Assembly (NCBI GenBank): GCA_015065325.1
Contig: SVQO01000019.1
Coordinates: forward strand, 1 to 47,113
Direction: 5' to 3'
Length of the DNA: 47,113 nt
Origin: Oscillospiraceae bacterium
Lineage (GTDB): Bacteria; Bacillota; Clostridia; Oscillospirales; SIG627
Shown: positions 43,661 through 47,113 of the stretch, one piece after another
How the letters are laid out: every line of letters begins with the position of its first letter
Numbering within the stretch: the first letter of the stretch is position 1
Notes under the pieces: generated by a model
Databases searched by the model: none
Told to the model about the DNA's origin: nothing
The model's input: the letters and a program-made list of their open reading frames with translations, nothing else
Made by a program: the position numbers and the translations under genes

Positions 43661-44094
43661 GGTATTCTATACTCCCTTTCATATGTTCCGTACAAATATA
43701 TATCGCATTCATCCATCCTGCGTCGCCATAATCCCAAGTCATTTCCTCCGCCTTGCGCTCTTTCCCTTGTATAATACAATGTAAAAGCTTGCTCTGCACT
43801 TTCTCCGGCAATAATTCTATTAGCTATTTTTTTAAAACCATTTCCAGCATTATATGCAACACTAACCATAGCATCAAACTGGTTGACTGGGATCGGCTCT
43901 GTTCACCGGATTATTTCCGCAATACGCAAACAAGTTAAATCCTAGAACCGATGCCGTATCAAGCAATATATCCGCGTTGATAAACCTACAAGTCTCGATA
44001 TCGTAGTAATAACCACGATAGCGGATGGGATTGATCATGCCGATGAGGGGATTGGGACCGCCTACGGAAAGGCTCTTGCCCTGAGTGGTGGTGA
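43657..44094 (-). pseudogene. RHS core fragment joined to the C-terminal half of a GH24 lysozyme (cassette 5)
   Basis: Two frames. RHS part (44094-43874): INPIRYRGYYYD, TCRFINADILLDT and YCGNNPVNRADPS, then a stop. Lysozyme part (43902-43657) in another frame: NQFDAMVSVAYNAGNGFKKI, then GGGNDLGLWRRRMDEC near the end. QFDAxVSxxYNxG and GLxxRRxxE are the C-terminal half of T4-type (GH24) lysozymes. The half with the catalytic Glu is missing, so this toxin is dead. The joint falls right after the conserved RHS end, showing an internal deletion and frame change. Confidence 0.72.
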
Positions 44095-44131
44095 TGGGTC
44101 AAGAGATAGAACCGTCCCCTGTCTTTTGCCC
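44094..44131. repeat. REP-like hairpin repeat R2 (left arm decayed)
   Basis: Shares loop and right arm (GATAGAACCGTCCCCTGTC) with R1; left arm reads GATGGG. Between cassettes 4 and 5. Confidence 0.65.
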
Positions 44132-44139
44132 AGTCGTTT

Positions 44140-44586
44140 TTATGTCTTTTGGCTGACCTTATTTTTAATAATGCGTTTTATTATTTTCAACAATACCGAA
44201 AACAGGATTGACAAGATTCCGCTGACCGTTGTGATCAAATAAAAAAGCGTTAACAAAAGCCCCGAAACGTTATCTCTAACAGAAGATTTTGACAACGGCA
44301 ATAAACCTTGATACCAGTTGAATACCCCCAAATATCCTCCTAAAATCAAAAGCAGAAAACGGAAGATTATAATAAAAACAAGCCTAATTATTTTTTGTGA
44401 TATTTTTTCGCTCTTATACTGTATTCCGAACACAAACAAAAAACTGCCGAGAACAAGAAACAGAATAAAAAAAACATCGTGCAAAGAGCTTTTTGCATTC
44501 AGATATGCAAGACCGGAAAACAGGGAATCAACGATATAAAACAATGTTCCAACAACTATGGAATAAAGAAAATCATGTTTTCTCAT
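44140..44586 (-). CDS. Four-helix membrane protein, candidate immunity (cassette 4)
   Basis: 148 residues, very hydrophobic: helices about 9-27, 36-54, 70-92 and 110-132, with basic ends (KIIKRIIKNKVSQK). No recognised family. The ATG lies inside the stop of the Ntox44-like tip (ATGA), the usual toxin-immunity overlap. A membrane immunity protein hints that the toxin acts in or at the envelope. Confidence 0.65.
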   Translation of the reverse strand: MRKHDFLYSIVVGTLFYIVDSLFSGLAYLNAKSSLHDVFFILFLVLGSFLFVFGIQYKSEKISQKIIRLVFIIIFRFLLLILGGYLGVFNWYQGLLPLSKSSVRDNVSGLLLTLFYLITTVSGILSILFSVLLKIIKRIIKNKVSQKT

Positions 44587-44898
44587 CTTTTCACCTCGCG
44601 CTGATATAACTGATATCCATATTTAATCATCTCGTTATCTCTCGGATCGTCATACCATGTGGTGATATCACCACATTCAAATCCAAATTTACTAATTTGA
44701 TTTATTCCAGCACCAAAACAAAGAAATCCTTCTGGAAAGAGTATTGCTCCCACATAACCAAAATTTATATTACCTGGATCATCATATCTCAATGTTCTCC
44801 CGTTAAAAAGGTACTCCTTTCCTTCTTCAAAATTCCATTCATCTTGTGTTTTTATATCTAAATTCCCGCCATCGGTTACATTCTCATAACTGGTTGGT
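44583..44898 (-). pseudogene. Toxin tip resembling Ntox44 (Bacterial toxin 44), no N-terminus (cassette 4)
   Basis: About 100 residues with no own start; the frame is open into hairpin R3. Features of the Ntox44 pattern: DEWNFEEGKEYLFNGRTLR, DDPGNINFGYVGAILF (the GN..YG..G block), FGAGINQISKFG (aG..q block) and WYDDPRDNEMIKYGYQLY (DDP.D...I..G). A TTG exists upstream at 44951, right after the previous stop, without ribosome site. Probably a displaced RHS tip. The family has been predicted to be an RNase; the membrane partner makes that doubtful here. Confidence 0.6.
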
Positions 44899-44928
44899 GG
44901 GGACGGGTCAAGTGATAGAACCGTCCCC
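44899..44928. repeat. REP-like hairpin repeat R3
   Basis: GGGGACGG / CCGTCCCC arms with loop GTCAAGTGATAGAA; joint between cassettes 3 and 4. Confidence 0.8.
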
Positions 44929-44951
44929 TGTGTTTTGCCCCTGGCTTTCAA

Positions 44952-45506
44952 TCATTTACTCAGCAGATTTGCCTTTTTCTTTTTATTCTTCCTCATTATT
45001 CTAAATAGAAAGAAGAAAAATACCGAAAGAGAAATCAGTGCAACAACCAAGGCGGCAATTATCGCCGGTCGAGCATCTTCTTTCACATAGGCGTTATGGT
45101 CCTCTAAATCAAAAATAATCTGCGAATCCGTCCTCAATGACACGATATCCATAAACACAACTTGGTCTTGATTTATCTGTTTTTCATATTCCTTTACAAT
45201 TCCGATAAATAAGGTGTCGCCTTTTTTCAAACCGCGCAAATCATCAAGGTTTATTCTATTACAAATACTTAATGATATCAAAAACGAATTCTCGTACTCT
45301 TTTGTATATATTTCAGCAGATAAATTATTTTCTTCGCCCGAAACTGTAATACTGTCAAAAGTTGCAATTACTTCAACAGTCTTTTCTTCCGTCAGTTTAG
45401 TCGATTCGTTTATAAAAAAAGCATTACCAACCGAACCAACAAAGCAAAACAACGAAAGCAAAAGGATAAAAACATCAAATTTAATTCTTTTGATCCTCAA
45501 TCGCAT
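44952..45506 (-). CDS. Two-helix membrane protein, candidate immunity (cassette 3)
   Basis: 184 residues from the ATG at 45506, sharing a base with the stop of the upstream fragment (TGATG). A helix about 11-31, an extracellular beta-rich domain (TVEVIATFDSITVSGEENNL, LKKGDTLFIGIVKEYE), a second helix about 147-168 and a Lys-rich tail. It resembles no family I know; the layout is of a sensor-like or DUF3592-type membrane protein. Position suggests immunity to the lost cassette 3 toxin. Confidence 0.62.
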   Translation of the reverse strand: MRLRIKRIKFDVFILLLSLFCFVGSVGNAFFINESTKLTEEKTVEVIATFDSITVSGEENNLSAEIYTKEYENSFLISLSICNRINLDDLRGLKKGDTLFIGIVKEYEKQINQDQVVFMDIVSLRTDSQIIFDLEDHNAYVKEDARPAIIAALVVALISLSVFFFFLFRIMRKNKKKKANLLSK

Positions 45507-45661
45507 CAATTATATCCTCCTGCAAGTTGACCATAGAGAGCGCTGATTGGTTCGATTAAAACCAATAAGGGACCTAATCCAACTGTAATTTCTAAATCGT
45601 ATGATTTATCTCCAACATCCACACCAATACTAGCTTTTATGCCGTCACACCCAACTGATGC
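45506..45661 (-). pseudogene. C-terminal remnant of a toxin tip (cassette 3)
   Basis: 51 residues in an open frame with a stop immediately upstream and no start: begins ASVGCDGIKASIGVDVGDKS and ends LYGQLAGGYN. Gly-rich alternating strands, with no recognised catalytic residue. Ends overlapping the immunity ATG. Confidence 0.5.
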
Positions 45662-45664
45662 TCA

Positions 45665-45690
45665 ACATGAAACCGTCCCCTGTCTTTCTC
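45665..45690. repeat. REP-like hairpin repeat R4 (right half only)
   Basis: Retains AACCGTCCCCTGTCTTTC; the left arm is replaced by the start of the cassette 3 fragment. Confidence 0.6.
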
Positions 45691-45696
45691 CTGTCT

Positions 45697-46146
45697 TTAC
45701 TTATAGTTCCAAACTGCTATCACTTTTCCATCTGATTTCCGGATTAATACTTCCGGTATGCCACCCTGAATATTATCCGGTAACGTTCCTTGAATCAAAT
45801 ACACTTGATTTTCTTCATCAAACGACACAGAAAAGGGTTTCCTATTTTGGACCGTTTTTTCTCCGTATACTTTTAAAAAAACAATTTCAGCCATTTCCTT
45901 TGCTGTTTGGGGAGAATCAATAAAACCCAGTGGTCCCGGAACGTCTTCTTTCGGGAAATATTCATTCTCAACATACCATTCAATATCATCACTGAATTCT
46001 TCCAATTTAAACGTTCCTACCGTATCATCATCTTCTTTGACGGGGGCTAACGTATCGGCTTTTTTAAAAAACACCATATATACGCAAGCTCCAATGAACG
46101 CGCTCATTAAAACAGCAATTATGCCAAATAAGAATTGTTTTTTCAT
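45697..46146 (-). CDS. NTF2-fold immunity protein, membrane anchored (cassette 2)
   Basis: 149 residues. N-terminal helix (FGIIAVLMSAFIGACVYMVF), short acidic spacer, then a domain matching the NTF2-fold immunity family (PF15631 type): LGFIDSPQTAKEMAEIVFLK, VYGEKTVQNRKPFSV, YLIQGTLPDNIQGGIPEVLI and the end RKSDGKVIAVWNYK. These proteins neutralise RHS/polymorphic toxins. The anchor puts the domain outside the cell, so the toxin probably acts there. Good GGAGG site, which overlaps the stop of the toxin scar. Paralogue of the next gene. Confidence 0.78.
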   Translation of the reverse strand: MKKQFLFGIIAVLMSAFIGACVYMVFFKKADTLAPVKEDDDTVGTFKLEEFSDDIEWYVENEYFPKEDVPGPLGFIDSPQTAKEMAEIVFLKVYGEKTVQNRKPFSVSFDEENQVYLIQGTLPDNIQGGIPEVLIRKSDGKVIAVWNYK

Positions 46147-46158
46147 CTCATAATCCTC

Positions 46159-46254
46159 CTATCTCAGTGGATGATTGGGATCCCATGGAATATCATCACA
46201 TATTTCCGTTTTCATCGAAAAGGAAGTGCAACTCGTTGGTTGCGATGCCCTAGA
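46159..46254 (-). pseudogene. RHS/toxin scar of cassette 2
   Basis: One frame reads NELHFLFDENGN, equal to the RHS core segment ILHFLFDETGN of the 41706 gene; another frame reads DDIPWDPNHPLR then stop, a probable toxin end. Frame change at the joint. No toxin domain remains. Confidence 0.6.
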
Positions 46255-46282
46255 GGGACGGGTCAAGTGATAGAACCGTCCC
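46255..46282. repeat. REP-like hairpin repeat R5
   Basis: GGGACGG / CCGTCCC, loop GTCAAGTGATAGAA; between cassettes 1 and 2. Confidence 0.8.
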
Positions 46283-46300
46283 CTGTGTTTCGACCTGTCT

Positions 46301-46750
46301 TTACTTATCGTGCCAAACTGCTATTACTTTCCCGTCTGATTTTTGGATTATAATATGAGCAACGCCGCCTTCCATATTATCCGGTAACGTTCCTTGAATC
46401 AGCCACACTTGGTTTTTTTCATCAAACGCTATTCCAAAAGGTTCTTCGTCTTTCAACGTTTCTTCGCCATATATTTCCTTCAAAACTGCCACACCTTTTT
46501 CTTTTGCTGTTTGGGGAGAATCAATAAAGCCCAGTGGTCCCGGAACATCTTCTTTCTGGAAATACTCATTCCCAACATACCAATCAATTTGCCTGCTGTA
46601 CCATTCCAATTTAAACGTTCCTACCGTATCATCATCTTCTTTGACGGGGGCTAACGTATCGGCTTTTTTAAAAAACACCATATATACGCAAACTCCAATG
46701 AACGCGCTCATTAAAACAGCAATTATGCCAATTAAGAATTGTTTTTTCAT
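46301..46750 (-). CDS. NTF2-fold immunity protein, membrane anchored (cassette 1)
   Basis: 149 residues from the ATG at 46750 (GGAG eight bases upstream); a longer frame reaches into the RHS scar and is not used. Same plan as the cassette 2 protein: helix (IGIIAVLMSAFIGVCVYMVF), spacer, then LGFIDSPQTAKEKGVAVLKE, IYGEETLKDEEPFGI, WLIQGTLPDNMEGGVAHIII and SDGKVIAVWHDK. The first 45 residues are almost identical to cassette 2, the rest less so, as if specificity had diverged after duplication. Confidence 0.78.
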   Translation of the reverse strand: MKKQFLIGIIAVLMSAFIGVCVYMVFFKKADTLAPVKEDDDTVGTFKLEWYSRQIDWYVGNEYFQKEDVPGPLGFIDSPQTAKEKGVAVLKEIYGEETLKDEEPFGIAFDEKNQVWLIQGTLPDNMEGGVAHIIIQKSDGKVIAVWHDK

Positions 46751-46761
46751 CTCATAATCTC

Positions 46762-46857
46762 CTATCTCAGTGGATGATTGGGATCCCATGGAATATCATC
46801 ACATATTTCCATTTTCATCGAAAAGGAAGTGCAACTCGTTGATTGCGATGCCCTAGA
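46762..46857 (-). pseudogene. RHS/toxin scar of cassette 1
   Basis: Nearly identical to the cassette 2 scar: NELHFLFDENGN in one frame, DDIPWDPNHPLR-stop in another. Confidence 0.6.
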
Positions 46858-46885
46858 GGGACGGGTCAAGAGAGAGAACCGTCCC
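46858..46885. repeat. REP-like hairpin repeat R6
   Basis: GGGACGG / CCGTCCC, loop GTCAAGAGAGAGAA; between cassette 1 and the partial gene at the right edge. Confidence 0.78.
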
Positions 46886-46904
46886 CCGGTCTTTTTTCCC
46901 CCGA

Positions 46905-47111
46905 TTATCCGACGAAAATGATCTCGTTGTTTTTCCAGTTTTCGGTCGTGGTTGTAGTCGGGAAATAAAGCTCCATATACTCGTCGAATACGGCTTTCTC
47001 GATGATTTGCTCTTGACCGTCAACGTATTCTGTATATTCTTCTTTATCGTAAGTGCAATCATAACCAATCATTTTTATAAGAACAAGTTCTTTCCCGCCC
47101 TGCGGTAATTC
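46905..47111 (-). CDS. C-terminal part of an unknown protein, cut by the window edge (cassette 0)
   Basis: 68 residues in an open frame running off the right edge: begins ELPQGGKELVLIKMIGYDCT, middle TEYVDGQEQIIEKAVFDEYM, end NNEIIFVG-stop. Acidic and soluble-looking. No family recognised. It ends 20 bases before hairpin R6, the place taken by immunity genes in the other cassettes, so it is probably one of them. Confidence 0.55.
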   Translation of the reverse strand, partial: ELPQGGKELVLIKMIGYDCTYDKEEYTEYVDGQEQIIEKAVFDEYMELYFPTTTTTENWKNNEIIFVG

Positions 47112-47113
47112 AT

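Larger units (their letters stand above)
45672..46857. repeat. Tandem duplication of an immunity cassette (about 0.6 kb unit)
   Basis: Two units (about 45672-46254 and 46255-46857) each hold hairpin, NTF2-fold gene and RHS scar in the same order. Identity is very high in the RHS scar and the first 45 codons and lower in the second half of the gene. Confidence 0.75.

Noticed and set aside
46853-47068. 71-residue minus-strand frame at the right edge
   Set aside because: It overlaps the open partial frame at 46905-47111 in another register, has no ribosome site and ends inside the hairpin repeat.
40203-47113. Integron-like cassette array with attC sites
   Set aside because: One hairpin per gene on one strand recalls an integron, but the hairpins are near-identical and short, lack a recognisable GTTRRRY site, RHS core scars accompany the genes, and no integrase is seen.

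Overview
The window looks like a chromosomal piece of an uncultured Bacillota genome, class Clostridia (Oscillospiraceae-like, probably gut-associated). The grounds are Gram-positive style lipoproteins with N-terminal lipoboxes, AGGAGG ribosome sites, many TTGACA-N17-TATAAT promoters, a GreA, a small alarmone synthetase and many secreted Clostridia-type proteins with CxxC repeats. No rRNA, tRNA or CRISPR array was seen. Taxonomy is inferred from gene style only.

Positions 1-40,200 are ordinary, fairly GC-rich chromosome. From left to right: an OmpA-like lipoprotein; a lipoprotein ending in 13 prolines plus a zinc-ribbon protein; a broken REP-associated (RAYT) transposase between two near-identical terminators; a DUF4886 lipoprotein; a probable sugar-acid operon (LarA-type racemase/epimerase, PHP hydrolase, 6-phosphogluconate dehydrogenase, PfkB kinase); a ceramidase-like lipoprotein; an rRNA m5C methyltransferase, greA, a surface protein and a HAD phosphatase; a membrane protein and a large lipoprotein; a two-component system transcribed towards an HtrA-like protein and a DapL-like aminotransferase that have both lost catalytic residues; a putative papain-like protein; an XRE regulator divergent from a small secreted protein; an exonuclease / sugar isomerase / propeller / DUF6273 operon; a LysR regulator divergent from a sodium:solute symporter; a PHP protein and a PlsC acyltransferase; a 1,088-residue protein with four cohesin-like domains followed by a 47-residue peptide and a small lipoprotein; and a small alarmone synthetase with a TIM-barrel isomerase.

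Positions 40,200-47,113 differ sharply: visibly AT-rich, all on the minus strand, and built as an array of cassettes. Most cassettes hold the 3' end of an RHS/polymorphic toxin (often only a scar) followed at once by an immunity-type gene, frequently overlapping by ATGA, TGATG or TAATG. Cassettes are separated by copies of one hairpin repeat (GGGACGG...CCGTCCC). Two toxin tips are cell-wall lysozymes of different families (an SLT-like domain and the C-terminal half of a GH24 lysozyme). Their partner genes both encode exported proteins resembling the DUF1311/LprI lysozyme-inhibitor pattern. Other cassettes carry a Ntox44-like tip with a four-helix membrane protein, an unknown tip with a two-helix membrane protein, and two tandem NTF2-fold immunity proteins. 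Remnants of further immunity genes lie at the joints. No complete RHS gene is present; it may lie beyond the right edge.

A second pattern is a structured intergenic repeat (three copies, near 9.9 kb and 16.3 kb) with inverted-repeat ends and a core hairpin whose sequence changes but whose pairing is kept. In two places its edge supplies the last codons (Ser-Ala-Ser-stop) of the neighbouring gene.
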